Below are positions 11,488 through 22,409 of a DNA stretch of 64,000 nucleotides, piece by piece; the stretch's first letter is position 1; each line of letters begins with the position of its first letter. The notes beneath the pieces are model-generated. The model was not told where the DNA came from and made no database searches. It was given only the letters and a program-made list of their open reading frames with translations. This stretch comes from Stomoxys calcitrans (Eukaryota; Arthropoda; Insecta; Diptera; Muscidae): positions 209,287,435 through 209,351,434 of the forward strand of contig NC_081553.1 in the NCBI RefSeq assembly GCF_963082655.1, read 5' to 3'. The position numbers and the translations under genes were made by a program.

Positions 11488-12245
11488 GGGATCATTCTGC
11501 CCCTTATTCCAGACATTGGAAACTATAAGAGTGACAGGTTGGGAACGGTAGTAAGGTACTAAACTCCAGGTAGATCCAGATTATTCAGCATCAGTGTAGA
11601 GATTCCGTCGGAGCCCAATGTCTTGAATGATTTGGCGCCACGGTTGATATTTGTAACTTTGCCCACGGTAAATTGTGGTGGCTGTTCATCGGTCCATGGA
11701 GACCACGGATACGACAAATGGCTCTCCTTCTAGCCCTGCCACTCTCGGGATGCACAATAAATTGACGGTTGAACACCTGGCGCATCTCTTCGAATCAGTC
11801 ATGGTCACGTCGCCAAAAGTGACCAAATGCCTCAAGCGCCTTGGCTATTGATGTGTGAAGGGAGATCGGACTGTACGACTCCCCCTAGGGTCCTTTTCAA
11901 GCTTCAGTAGCGGGATCACTCTGCCCATTTTCCAGACATCGGGAACTATAAGAGTGACAGGTTGGGAACGGTAGTAAGGTACTCATCTCCAGGTAGATCC
12001 AAAATCTGCAGCATCAGTGTAGAGATTCCGTCGGGGGCCAACGCCTTGGACGACTTGAAGCCAAGGATGACTTTCGTAACTTTGCCCTCGGTAAATTGTG
12101 GTGGCTGTTCATCGGTCCATGGAGGCCACGGATACGACAAATGGCTCTCCTTCTAGCCCTGCCACTCTCGGGATGCACAATAAATTGACGGTTGAACAAC
12201 CTGGCGCATCTCTTCGAATCAGTCATGGTCACGTCGCCAAAAGTG
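11488..12245 (-). repeat. Direct duplication within NL-B, pre-RT to RT (about 424 bp)
   Basis: Unit 1 is 11488-11911; unit 2 starts at 11912 and runs to about 12245. Shared phrases include AACTATAAGAGTGACAGG, TGTAGAGATTCCGTCGG and TCACGTCGCCAAAAGTGAC. A third, shorter version of the middle part lies at 11378-11487. Same strand and order as the host element. Confidence 0.85.
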
Positions 12246-12830
12246 ACTGAGGTCCTGTCATCACGTCTACCAGGGTTCGAGAGTGACTTAACAGTAGACC
12301 ACAGCTTGCCTAAACCTAAGGTGCCTTAGTTAGATTGCTTCAAGAGTTCCAGCCATAAATTCTATTTAAGTTCCTTGAATACCCTGTTCATTTCCAGATT
12401 CAGCTCGCTGAATCCCTAAAATTCCATGTATAGGTCACTAGCGCCAGGCGCAGGCGAGATGGGTCTATACTGCACGCAAGAGGGTATAACGAAGGCCATG
12501 TGTCCCCCACCTCCATTCCTAGAGCGATCCTTACGTAGCACATTGCATCCGAGAGCACTCTGCAAGCTGCAGGTGTTGATCAGCTTTGTCTCCTGGATCG
12601 CTGCAACCAATATGTTCTTCCGACTCATAAAATCCACTATCTCGTCAATCTTACCTCGAATACCGTTGAAATTCAATTGCAATAGTGATACACCTCGCGG
12701 CACTGGCCTGGCAATATTGGCGCTGGGATGCTGCTGTTGCGTGTATTGCCGTACGGGAGAGGTCGGGGGGTCACATGGTCCGACGGCATTTGCTGGCCTT
12801 TGATAAGGGTTAGGGTGCTACAAACGGAAT

Positions 12831-14111
12831 GCATATAACCCTGCTATCCGGTAGTGGGTATAAAAAAAACAATCAAGGCTTAAATATAAATTTTGGTATC
12901 GCTTTATCCTTGTAATCATCATGGTTATATGTTTTCACTAAAGAGTAGTTAAGGAGTGTTTTGCATTGACTTACCATCGTAAATTTACCATTTAATACCA
13001 GCGGGTGGTCAGACTACCCATAAAAGGACTAACTTACATACCCAGTCAACATTTCTTTACAGCCATAAAATTTTATGCAAATATATGCTCCAACTCAAGG
13101 CATCTTCTTACTATTTAAAAATTTCCATAATCGATTACTGCTCGAGTAGCCAAAAGGATACAAATCAAGGATGTTGCTCTGTTTAACAAATCGCCACTTA
13201 ACTTGCCACACTTGTCGATTTTGCCACAGATCCCCTATTAAGGATTTAACTAATTGCTGTTGGTCCATACTTCCCCCAGGGACCTGTGGCAATGTAGCAC
13301 CATATCGGGTCGTTTTCAACTCTCTTGCCTTCCCAGATGTGGCCTTCTTCGGCGGTTGCATTCCTTCAATTTCATTTCATGTTTCTAAAGCTAATGAACA
13401 TCAGATAGCATCACATCCTAGCGACAGTATGCGAAGCGTTTTGTAAATGTTGCAAACTATTTGCCTTGCTAGCTGCCATCCTCAGCTCAGCAGTAGGCCT
13501 TCATTGTGAGATGTGGGGAAGACCAACTGAAATCGATGGTGTTGGTGACCACTGTCCGGCGAGGTGGTAAAAAACTGGGAGTGTCTGTGTGAGGGAATGT
13601 CTGTCTGTTGGTCATTGAAACACTGAGTGGACTGATTGCGGGTTGGTTTTTTTTCCCCCCTCTTTACGTCATGGAATTGTGTTCCCATTAGTTCGGGATA
13701 GGTTTTTTCCGTATGGCGTGTATTAATCCATTGATTGTCCCCATATTTCTTTTGGTTTTGTTTTTGTTCCAGCACTTCTTTTCCCCTTCACTTCTTGGCT
13801 TATGACCATCTAATGGTGTAGTTGGGTTTTCTTGATTTTCTGTTTTTTATTTGTGGTTAAGTTTCGAGTCTTTTTGTTGGATTTTGTCTTGTTCCTTCTA
13901 TACGTAACAATTTAATTACTTTATTTGCTTTATCCCCATTCTGTTTTTGTCCTTATATTTGCTTGTTATTAACTTTGCAGTGGACTTATAATAGGGTGGG
14001 GTGATTTTATTTGTGTTACAAAAATGAAAATTCTCTTGAAATCGGGGTTTTATGCAGTGCTATGATGGCCTAAAACCAGGGGAAGACAATCATCTCTTAA
14101 CCAAATTTAAA
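12831..14111. other. Mostly unique DNA upstream of NL-B
   Basis: No host gene is supported. One minus-strand frame at 13095-13361 may be retrotransposon ORF1 (listed separately). The stretch 13800-13990 is T-rich and shows nothing. Confidence 0.5.
13095..13361 (-). CDS. Possible start of NL-B ORF1
   Basis: An 88-residue frame beginning MQPPKKATSGKARE. It lies upstream of the NL-B endonuclease on the same strand, where ORF1 (the RNA-binding protein of Jockey-type elements) should be. The basic, proline-rich start is compatible with an ORF1 N-terminus. No zinc knuckle is visible and the frame stops early. It could equally be a chance frame. Confidence 0.3.
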   Translation of the reverse strand: MQPPKKATSGKARELKTTRYGATLPQVPGGSMDQQQLVKSLIGDLWQNRQVWQVKWRFVKQSNILDLYPFGYSSSNRLWKFLNSKKMP

Positions 14112-14660
14112 AGTAAAGGTCTGACAAGTTCGTCCGGATCGGATCTTATATACCCTCCTACATGGAACTCATTTGTCAAGTTCTTTGCCCGGTATCAACT
14201 GCGGCTGTATTAGGTTATGAACCGATTCCGATCATATTTGGCCAATATCTTAAAGGTCATAGAAAAAAGTCAGTGTGCGAATTTTCAGCCAAATGAGAGT
14301 CACGAAGTACGATCGGTAGATCGGTAGCTATATCAGGTTTCAGACTGATCCGACCCATCCTTAGCACATCTGTTAAATGTTATAGAAAATGGCATAGTGC
14401 CAAATTTCACTCATATTGGATAGAAATTGCGCTCCATAGAGACTAAAGAAGTCAAATTCCAAGATCGGTTTATGTGGCAGCTATATCTAAATGTGAACCG
14501 ATTTGACCCATTTACAATCCAAACGACCTGCACTAATAAAAAATATTTGAGCGAAATTTCAATTACAGTCGGAAGGACAGAGGGTAGGCAGACTGACAGA
14601 CAGACGGGCATAGGTAGGTCGACCTAAAATGTCATGGCAATCAAGCAAATGTCGCTTTGG
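14112..14660 (-). repeat. T1 element, reversed, degraded
   Basis: Reversed order: a degraded TTCG..CGGATCGG palindrome and ATATACCCTCC near 14125-14160, two to three monomers (GGTTTATGTGGCAGCTATAT), then the (GTCY)n tract as GACAGACAGACGG and a short core. The outer hairpin is missing. Confidence 0.7.
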
Positions 14661-14787
14661 TATGACTTCCACCAACTGTGCCAATCGGTTCAAAACCTGA
14701 AATAAACCGATATCCGAATTTGATTTTCTAAACCTCGAGAGGGCTCAATTTTAACGCGATTTGCATGAAATCTGGGAAATGGTATTT
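14661..14787 (+). repeat. T1 monomer fragment, forward
   Basis: Less than one monomer (AATCGGTTCAAAACCTG, CTAAACCTCGAGAGGGC) lying between the reversed T1 piece and the T2 element. Confidence 0.6.
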
Positions 14788-16127
14788 TTTTATACCCACA
14801 ACCGAAGGATGGGGGTATATTCATTTTGTCATTCCGTTTGCAACTCATCGAAATAAGCATTTCCGACCCTATAAGGTATATATTGGGTTGCCCAAAAAGT
14901 AATTGCGGATTTTTCATATAGTCGGCGTTGACAAATTTTTTCAACGGCTTGTGACTCTGTAATTGCATTCTTTCTTCTGTCAGTTATCAGCTGTTAATTT
15001 TAGCTTGCTTTAGAAAAAAAGTGTAAAAGTAACAGCTGATAACTGACAGAAGAAAGAATGCAATTACAGAGTCACAAGCTGTGAAAAAAATTTGTCAACG
15101 CCGACTATATGAAAAATCCGCTATTACTTTTTGGGCAACCCAATATATTCTTGATCGTCGTAGAAATCTAATACGATCTAGCCATGTCCGTCCGTCTGTC
15201 TGTTGAAATCAACGCACAGATGCTTTTTTTTTGACCATAAGAAGGTTAAATTCAAAGATAGGCTATATCGGACTATATCTTGATATAGCCCCCATATAGA
15301 CCGATCCGCCGATTTAAAGTCTATGGCCATAAAAGCCACATTTATTATCCGATTTTGCTGAAATTTGGGACATTGAATTGTGTTAGGCCCTTCGATATCC
15401 GTTTTCAATTTGGTCCATATAGGTCCAGATTTGGATATAGCTGCCACATAGACCGATCCTCCGATTTAAGGTCTTAGGCCCACAAAAGCCACATTTATTA
15501 TTCGACTTTGTTGAAATTTGGGACAGTGAATTGTGTTAGGCCCTTCGACATCCTATTTCAATTTGGCCCATATAGGTCCAGATTTGGATATAGCTGCCAT
15601 ATAGACCGATCCTCCGATTTAAGGTCTAGGCCCACAAAAGCCACATTTATTATTCGATTTTGTTGAAATTTGGGACAGTGAGTTGTATTAGGCCCTTAAC
15701 ATCCTTCTTCAATTTGGCTCAGATCGGTCCAGATTTGGATATAGCTGCCATATAGACCGATCCTCCGATTTAGGGTCTTAGGCCCATAAAAGCCACATTT
15801 ATTATCCGATGTTGCCAAAATTTGGGACAGGGAGTTGGGCTAGGACCTTCGACATCCTTCTTCAATTTGGCTCAGATCGGTCCAGATTTAGATAGATAGC
15901 TGACATATAAGCCGATCTCTCGATTTAAAGTCTTGGCCCCCTAAAATGAACAAACGGCTTGTACTTGTTAGAATTTGGTCCAAATAGCACCATATTTCGA
16001 TATAGCTGATATGGGGGCATAAATTAAGCATTTTTCACCGGATTATGGCGAAAGGTGGTTTACATATCTATACCCGAGGTGGTGGGTATCCAAAGTTCGG
16101 CCCTGCCGAATTTAATGCCATTTTACA
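14788..16127 (+). repeat. T2 array with nested MITE
   Basis: Forward T2 element: hairpin TATACCCACAACCGAAGG..GGGTATA, a TATATA stretch split by a MITE, the core GATCTAGCCATGTCCGTCC, then monomers with GCCCTTCGACATCC, AATTTGGGACAGTGA and CGATCCTCCGATTTA. It ends CCCGAGGTGGTGGGTATCC and a degraded palindrome TTCGGCCCTGCCGAA. T2 monomers lack the CTCTAGAGGGCGC motif of T1. Confidence 0.83.
14883..15143. mobile_element. Palindromic (fold-back) MITE, copy 3
   Basis: 261 bp flanked by TA (14881-14882, 15144-15145). The left half matches the left half of MITE copies 1 and 2. The right half (from about 15030) is its reverse complement instead of the usual right half, so arms of about 110-120 bp can pair. 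The shared phrases are CAGTTATCAGCTG and GACAGAAGAAAGAATGC. It sits in the TA-rich stretch of the T2 element. Confidence 0.92.
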
Positions 16128-17500
16128 GCCTTTTTTTGCGGGTCATGATGCGAAAATGCTTTACGCATGTGACGAGTACGTTTTTAGCCCTATGCCGGAC
16201 TCCGTTATCAACGGTAGCGGCTAAAAACCCACCCTGTCCCACCCCTGGGGGGGATAAATTCCAACTCGGAACCGGAACCCCATGTCTGATCATTACCCAT
16301 ATCATCGTCATTGTTTTTGCGTCCAGACCTACGCGTTCATACTCTACGCCGGTGAGTCCAGATCTGCCTTCTTCCTGCACTGTACTTGTTTGGCGTGTCT
16401 CATCAACGCCTTCCACTTCATCTCGTCTTCTGAAATTCCCTATTGTCCCAGGCGAAATATCGTCAATCCAATTCCCTGCGTCTTTCAATTCAGCTCTCGC
16501 AGTGGAAGAATGTTTGTTCCACATCATCTGCAACTTCTAGCCACTCATAAATGCATTTGCTTGAGGAGCATTCTTTGCAGGTATTTCCAGAAGTAACCAT
16601 GGTCTGCCAAGAGCTGTGCGACATAATAGTTGAGGTCGCCGTGCTTCCCATTTCTCCACATCCGTACATCGGGTATTAGTCGTTGCGACCACCTAGCCCG
16701 ATTCTCATTCGTTCTCCTTTGTTGCCAGCTCTCGATAGACTCCTTTCGAATGACCTGTATACGATCCCTTTGCATCTCACCTTTGTTTCTCTGGGTGTTG
16801 CACTTCGCGGTGTAGAGCATGGCTCGCCCCATGGCCAACAGGCAGCGGGCTCCGCCGCTGTACGATAGGATTAGGGTTATATCATCCTACCGTACAGCGG
16901 CAGAGCCCGCAGCCCTTGTACTACCTGTAATGGTTCCGATAGATCTATAAGCCATGGGACGAGCCAGGCTCTACACCGCGAAGTGCAACACCCAGAGAGA
17001 ACAGGGTGAGATTCAAAGGGATCGTATGATGTAACCCTCAATCTCATGGCAGCCGGTTGTACGTACCGATGGAATCCTTCATCGGCAAGGGCTGCCGCCT
17101 CGGTGTACAATACACTGTTACAACAGCCACAACATGATATAACCTTAAGAGCCACCGTCTTCTCTTCCCAGAGCAGGGATTTCGATAGGCGTGCTGTCTG
17201 CAGTGTCTGGCCACATATTTCACTCCCATAGTGGAAGCCTGTTCGGGACCAAGGCCAACCTAGGTTTGCCATTAATCGGCTGAGTTGCGCCATTAACCTC
17301 GCGGCCTTTGTTGTCGCTTGCCGAATTTGCTCTGCATAGGTGAGTATTGTATTTAGTCGGATCCCTGGATATTTGACCGATCTCTTGGTCGTCGTTGCGC
17401 ATGTCCACTTGTGCTGGGATATTTTTATACCCACCACCATAGAATGACTAATTTCGTCATTCTGTTTGTACCTACCCGAAATATTCGTCTGAGACCCCAT
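16128..17500 (-). pseudogene. NL-E R1-like retrotransposon, C-terminal part of ORF2
   Basis: Minus-strand relic of the end of an RT and its C-terminal tail. From high to low coordinate: KRSVKYPGIRLNTILTYAEQ (RT thumb, about 17370), QLSRLMANLG, then a tail with LYTAKCNTQRNKGEMQRDR (16760-16830), SWQQRRTNENRARWSQRLIP, HGDLNYYVAQLLADHG (about 16570-16620), and a frameshifted end with ISPGTIG near 16450. These phrases are typical of R1-clade elements. Frameshifts and an inserted inverted copy (16882-17028) break it. Confidence 0.75.
16759..17028. repeat. Inverted repeat within NL-E
   Basis: Left arm 16759-16870 and right arm about 16882-17028 with only about 11 bases between. Pairing phrases are GCACTTCGCGGTGTAGAGC and its complement GCTCTACACCGCGAAGTGC. 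The right arm holds roughly 35 extra bases around 16914-16950. The right arm encodes, on the plus strand, nearly the same residues that the left arm encodes on minus. Confidence 0.88.
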
Positions 17501-18452
17501 AAAGTATATATATTCTTGATTGTCGCGACATTTTTTTTCGATCTAGCCATGTCCGTCCGTCTGTCCGTCCGTATGTCCGTCCGTCTGTCCGTCAGTCTGT
17601 CCGTCCGTCTGTCCGTCCGTCTGTCCGTCCGTCCGTCTGTCAAAAGCACGCTAACTTCCGAAGGAGTAAAACTAGCCGCTTGAAATTTTGCACAAATACT
17701 TTTTATTAGTGTAGGTCGGTTGGTGTTGTAAATGGGCCATATCGGTCCTTGTTTTGATATAGCTGACATATAAACCGATCTTGGGTCTTGACTTCTTGAA
17801 CCTCTAGAGTGCGCAATTCTTATCCGATTGGAATGAAATTTTGCACGACATGTTTTGTTATGATATCCAACAACTGTGCCAAGTATGGTTCAAATCGGTC
17901 CATAACATGATATAGCTGTCATATAAACTGATCTTGGGTCTTGACTTCTTGAGCCTCTAGAGGGCGCAATTCTTATCCGATTGGAATGAAATTTTGCACG
18001 ACATGTTTTGTTATGATATCCAACAACTGTGCCAAGTATGGTTCAAATCGGTCTATAACCTGATATATCTGCTATATAAACCGATCTGGGATCTTGACTT
18101 CTTGAACCTCTAGAGGGCGCAATTCTTATCCGATTGGAATGAAATTTTGCACGACATGTTTTGTTATGATATCCAACAACTGTGCCAAGTATGGTTCAAA
18201 TCGGTCCATAACATGATATAGCTGTCATATAAACTGATCTTGGGTCTTGACTTCTTGACCCTCTAGAGGGCGCAATTCTTATCCGATTGGAATGGAATTT
18301 CGCACGACGTGTTTTGTTATGATATCCAACAACTGTGCCAAGTATGGTCCAAATCGGTCCATAACATGATATAGCTGTCATATAAACCGATCTTGGGTCT
18401 TGACTTCTTGAGCTTATAGAGGGCGCAATTCCTATCTGATTTGGCTGAAATT
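17427..18452 (+). repeat. T1 array, right end missing
   Basis: Hairpin at about 17427, TATATATTCTTGATTGTCGCGACA core, then an unusually long (GTCY)n tract (17551-17641) and about five monomers. It stops in the middle of a monomer near 18452 without the terminal palindrome. Confidence 0.83.
17551..17641 (+). repeat. (GTCY)n microsatellite of a T1 element
   Basis: About 90 bp of GTCC/GTCT tetranucleotides with GTATGTCC and GTCAGTCT interruptions; the longest such tract in the window. Confidence 0.92.
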
Positions 18453-18889
18453 AAATTTTTAAGCAATTTTTTTAAATCTTTTTCTTCCATCATCACCTCC
18501 TCCTTATAATCACTACAAAATGGTTTGCGATTGTCAATATTGAGCGTCAATATTTTGCCTGTGCCAACTGAAGTGGCCAACAGTAGCACATTGTAATTTT
18601 ATGGTTGAATGTTCCCACACAAAAAAAAAACACCAGTGCTTTGTTAATGAACTTTTTCTGCCATTTGCTGCTTGCTCTTCGGTTTTTATGTTCAATGACT
18701 TGTTGTGGCAGTTGCTTGTATTCAGTTGAAGTTTTAATTGATTTTGGGTGGAGTTAGGCCAAAGTTTCTTTAACCAAATGGTTGTTTTAATTTGTTAAAT
18801 GTTACATTTTATTTGTCATTCAATATTGATTAATTTATTAATTGTTATAACAATGGCCATTTTCAGTTTGGAGGCAAAAGTCTTCGACG
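18453..18889. other. Unique non-coding DNA
   Basis: AT-rich with no recognisable repeat or gene. The minus-strand open frames here have no domain. Confidence 0.5.
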
Positions 18890-21300
18890 GAAATTGTGAA
18901 ATATCTTTTCTAATTTTAGTTACTATATTCTCCATTAACGCAAATTGGTCCGTAAGTTTTACGAAGAATCTTTCTCTCAAACACTCCAAGTACTGCCTCA
19001 TCTGCTTTCACAAGTACCCATGCCTCAGAACCATAAAACAGCACGGTTAGTATCAGTCTCTTGTATAGTGTAATCTTCATCTGTCCAGAGGTGACCTTGT
19101 TTCTAAACTGCTTACTTAGTCCAAAGTAGCATCTGTTTGCCAGTATTATTCTTCGCTTTATCTCAAAACTGGTGTCATTCGTTTCGGTTACGGCAATGCC
19201 GAAGTAGATAAAGTTACTGCCTATCTAAAATGTGTGGTTCCCAACTTTCTCCATTTTCGTTATCTGCTCGCTTGTGCAAGGCTTTTCGAGAGTTTAAACC
19301 ATCCATTTCGTCTTATCTCCATTTACTGCCAGACCCATTTTCACTGACTCTCTTTCGATTCTTTCAAAGGCTGCAGTTGCTACTTCCGGTGATCGACCTA
19401 TGATATCGATGTCGTCGGCATAGGCGAGTAGCATGTGCTCTCTTGTGATTAGTGTGCCATATCTATTCATTTCTGCATCTCGTATAATCTTCTCCAGCAG
19501 GATATTAAAGAAAACACATGATAGTCTGTCTCCTTGTCTGAAACCTCGTTTGGTATTGAATGGTTCGTAGAGATTCTTTCCTTTTCTTAGTGAGGAATGA
19601 GTATCAGCAAGTGACATCCTGCAGAGTCTTTTGCAGGGATACCAAACTCAGACATGGCTTGAAATACCTCTGAACGGAAAGGAGTATCGAAGGCGGCTTT
19701 ATAGTCAACAAAGAGATGATAGGTGTTAATTTGTCCTTCTCGGGTCGTTTCCAGGATTTGGCGCATTGTGAATATCTGGTCCAGGGTGGATTTACCAGCT
19801 CTAAAGCCGCATTGATAGGGCCCAATTATCTCATTGACTTTAGGTTTTAATGTTTCACACAAAACGCTCGAGAGTATCTTGAATGCGATGGGGAGGAGAC
19901 TGTTTCCTCTGTAGTTGACACATTCCGTCTTGTCTCCTTTCTTGTGTACGGGACATAGTATGCTGAGGTTCCAATTATCGGGTATGCGTTCTTCTAGCCA
20001 GATTGCGCAGACAAGCTGATGCATACGCCTTATCAGCGTGTCGCCTCAGCTCAAAAATAGTTCAGCGGGTAAGCCGTCGGCTCCTGCTGCCTTGTTATTC
20101 TTTAGACGGTTCACTGCTATTTGGACCTCATTCAGACTAGGAGGTAAACATTCTATACCATCATTAGGGATTAATTCTGCGGTATCCTCTTCGCCGCCAA
20201 CATCGGACACTAGCTGATGGGAAAAAATGTTCTTTCCATATCCCCAGCATGCTATGTGTGTCAGTTACCAGATTTCCTTCTTTGTCTCTGCAGGAGGATG
20301 TGCCTGCACCAAAGCCATCGGTATGATGTTTAGTTCTTTGGTAGAATTTCCGGACTTCATTCTTACTCCTGTACATCTCAATTCGCTCACACTCATGTCT
20401 TTCCATTTCAGTTTTCTTTGTGCGGAATAGAGGTTTCTCCTCTTTCCTTTGCTCCCGATATCTCTCCTTTATCTGGCGCATTGCTACTCATGGCAGGGTT
20501 GTTTTATATGCCGCATTCTTGGCTTCAGTAGCAACTCGACACTCTTGGTCGTTTCATGGGTTTCTTGAAGGAGGCTTCCAGTACCCAAGTACGGATTTCA
20601 CGGCATTTTCGGCATTGAGTGGGTAATAGTTTGCCACTGCGCCATTATATCATCGGAACAAGGAGTGCTTTCATCAAGCAGTTGGGTCAGTCGAGTGGAG
20701 TATGCCGCTGTCATTTGCTTTTCAATGTCCAGCTTCCGTCAGATCGTACTTTTCTCGCCATGTCCAAACGGGTGCGAACCTTAGCTGCAACAAGGTAATG
20801 ATCTGAATCTATATTCGCTCCATGGATCGATCGTACATCTAACACGCTGGAATGGAATGCCTTCCATCTATCACAACGTGATCAATTTGGTTTCTCGTGT
20901 TTTGATCGGGTGACAGCCATGGGGCTTTTTGAATATTTGCATGTTTTTTTGCCGCGCCGAAATCTATCATTCGCAATCCATTGCTGGACGTTATCTCGTG
21001 GAGCCTAAACTTTCCGACTGTTGGACCCAAAATGTCTTCCTTCCCTATTTTCGCATTAAAATCTCCCAGCACAATTTTAATATCAGCGGTCATATTCTCT
21101 CTCTAGGCGCTCGTAGAAAATATTCTTGGTCTACTCGTCTTTGTCTTCCGTCGGGGCATGGGCACAAATAAGGCTGCTGTTGAAGAATTTGACTTTTATG
21201 CGGATTGTGGCTAGCGTCTCATCCACCGGAGTAAAGCTCGAGTCAAGGTGTTTCGCCGCCCCTAACCTGGGAACAGACGCTTATGTTGACCATTGATTAT
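18890..21300 (-). pseudogene. NL-C non-LTR retrotransposon, endonuclease plus reverse transcriptase
   Basis: The most complete retrotransposon ORF2 in the window. Read on minus: an APE-type endonuclease with IRIKVKFFNSSL and CAHAPTEDKDE (about 21140-21210), IVLGDFNAKIG (about 21055), and RNQIDHVVIDGRH (about 20860-20890). A linker follows (ERYREQRKEEK, EVRKFYQRTKHHTDG, 20250-20460), then RT with LVCAIWLEERIPDNWN, CPVHKKGDKTECVNYRGNSL, QCGFRAGKSTLDQI and LLAYADDIDIIGRSPE (about 19420). The tail has SFEIKRRIILANRCYFGLSKQ and FERKILRK (about 18960-19170). At least two frameshifts and some stops are visible. It cuts and copies by target-primed reverse transcription when intact; the clade is not assigned, possibly CR1/L2 or RTE-related. 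Confidence 0.85.
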
Positions 21301-21408
21301 TTGAAGGCGCCAATAACTCGCCTTATCATCTCGAGTTTCATTGGCACTCAGTATTTAATTAAGAGCCAGTGCCACCTGACTCCTCACCGAGACTCTCCTC
21401 TCGAAAAT
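21301..21408. other. Junction DNA upstream of NL-C
   Basis: About 100 bases between the recognisable endonuclease and the next T1 piece. It may be decayed NL-C sequence. Confidence 0.3.
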
Positions 21409-22279
21409 CTTGAGCCTTTACATGGCGCAACTTTTGACCGATTTGGCTGAAAATTTGCATGTTGTGTTCCATTTTTACTTCCAACATCTATGTCAAGTAC
21501 GGTCCAAACCGGTCTATAACCTGATATAGCTCCCATATAAACCGATCTCCCTATTTAACTTCTTGAACCCTTACAAGTCGCAAACTTTGCCCGATTTGGC
21601 CGAAAGCTCTCTAACATTCGAAGGAGTAAAGCTAGCAGTTTGAAATTTTGCACTAATTCTTCCTATTAGTATAGGTCGGTTGGGATTGCAAATGGGCCAT
21701 ATCGGTCCATGTTTTGATATAGCTCCCATGTAAACCGATGTGGGATCTTGACTTCTTGAGCCTCTAGTGGGCGCAATTAATATCCAATTTGTCTGAAATT
21801 TTGCACAGTGACTTCTCTTATGACCTTCAACAAACGCGTCAAGTGTGGACTGAATTGGTCTTAAACTTGATATAGCTCCCATATAAACCGATTCCACGAT
21901 TTCACATTTTAAGACCCAGTTTTTGTTTGATTAGGCTGAAATTTCGCACAATGACTTTTCCTATGACCTTAAACAAAAGTGCCAAATATAGTCGGAATCG
22001 GTCCATAACCTGATATAGTTCCCATATAAACCGATGTCCTAATTTTCCTTTCTTTCTTGAATCCCTGCAATTCATATCCGATTTGGATGAATTTTTCGGA
22101 ATGACTTCTACCAACATCCAAACCAATTATGCCCTGAATCGGTCCATAGCCTGATATGGATCGAAAATCATAGCAGTTATTATCCATTATCTTTTGTTTC
22201 TCTATATAGGGATACAGGGCAAAAAACTTGACAAATGCGTTCCATGGTGGAGGGTATATAAGATTCGGCCCGGCTGAAC
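21409..22279 (+). repeat. T1 array, left end missing
   Basis: Starts inside a monomer (GAGCCTTTACATGGCGC), has about five monomers, one joined to a stretch normally next to the (GTCY)n tract (CTAACATTCGAAGGAG, 21610-21626), and ends GGAGGGTATATAAGATTCGG then a degraded palindrome. Confidence 0.78.
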
Positions 22280-22409
22280 CCCAACGACCTACATCAATAG
22301 GATTTATCTGTGCAACATTTCTGGTGGCTAGCTTTGGGCGTTCAACCACTGTCGTGATATTCCCCGACGGACGGATAGAGGGATGGACGGACAAACGGGC
22401 GGCCAGACC
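22280..22409 (-). repeat. T1 fragment, reversed, fused to the previous array
   Basis: Directly after the forward terminal palindrome comes a reversed T1 piece (AACGACCTACATCAATAGG, GCTAGCTTTGGGCGTTC, then GACGGACGGATAGAGGGATGG). No spacer separates them, so this is a rearrangement junction. Confidence 0.7.

Larger units (their letters stand above)
10500..12830 (-). pseudogene. NL-B Jockey-like retrotransposon, rearranged
   Basis: Minus-strand element read from high to low coordinate. A linker leads into the start of an endonuclease domain (LLQLNFNGIRGKIDEIVDF and AAIQETKL, 12590-12690). The rest of the endonuclease is missing and the sequence jumps to the pre-RT region (FNRQFIVHPESGRARRR, near 12150). 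RT motifs follow (KSSKALAPDG, VWKMGRVIPLLK, YRPISF, FPFAEHLHGFRRLHATTTAL, ALDLSKAFDKVSH). The left end has QGLPQGGVISP (about 10570-10620) and KILGVTFDS (about 10510-10550). The YADD region is absent. RT segments are present two or three times through internal duplication, with many stops and frameshifts. Non-functional. Confidence 0.83.

Noticed and set aside
12426..12803. 125-codon plus-strand frame
   Set aside because: Antisense to the better supported NL-B endonuclease start on minus.
16055..16540. 161-codon plus-strand frame
   Set aside because: Antisense to the NL-E tail region; begins inside a T2 end and has no domain.
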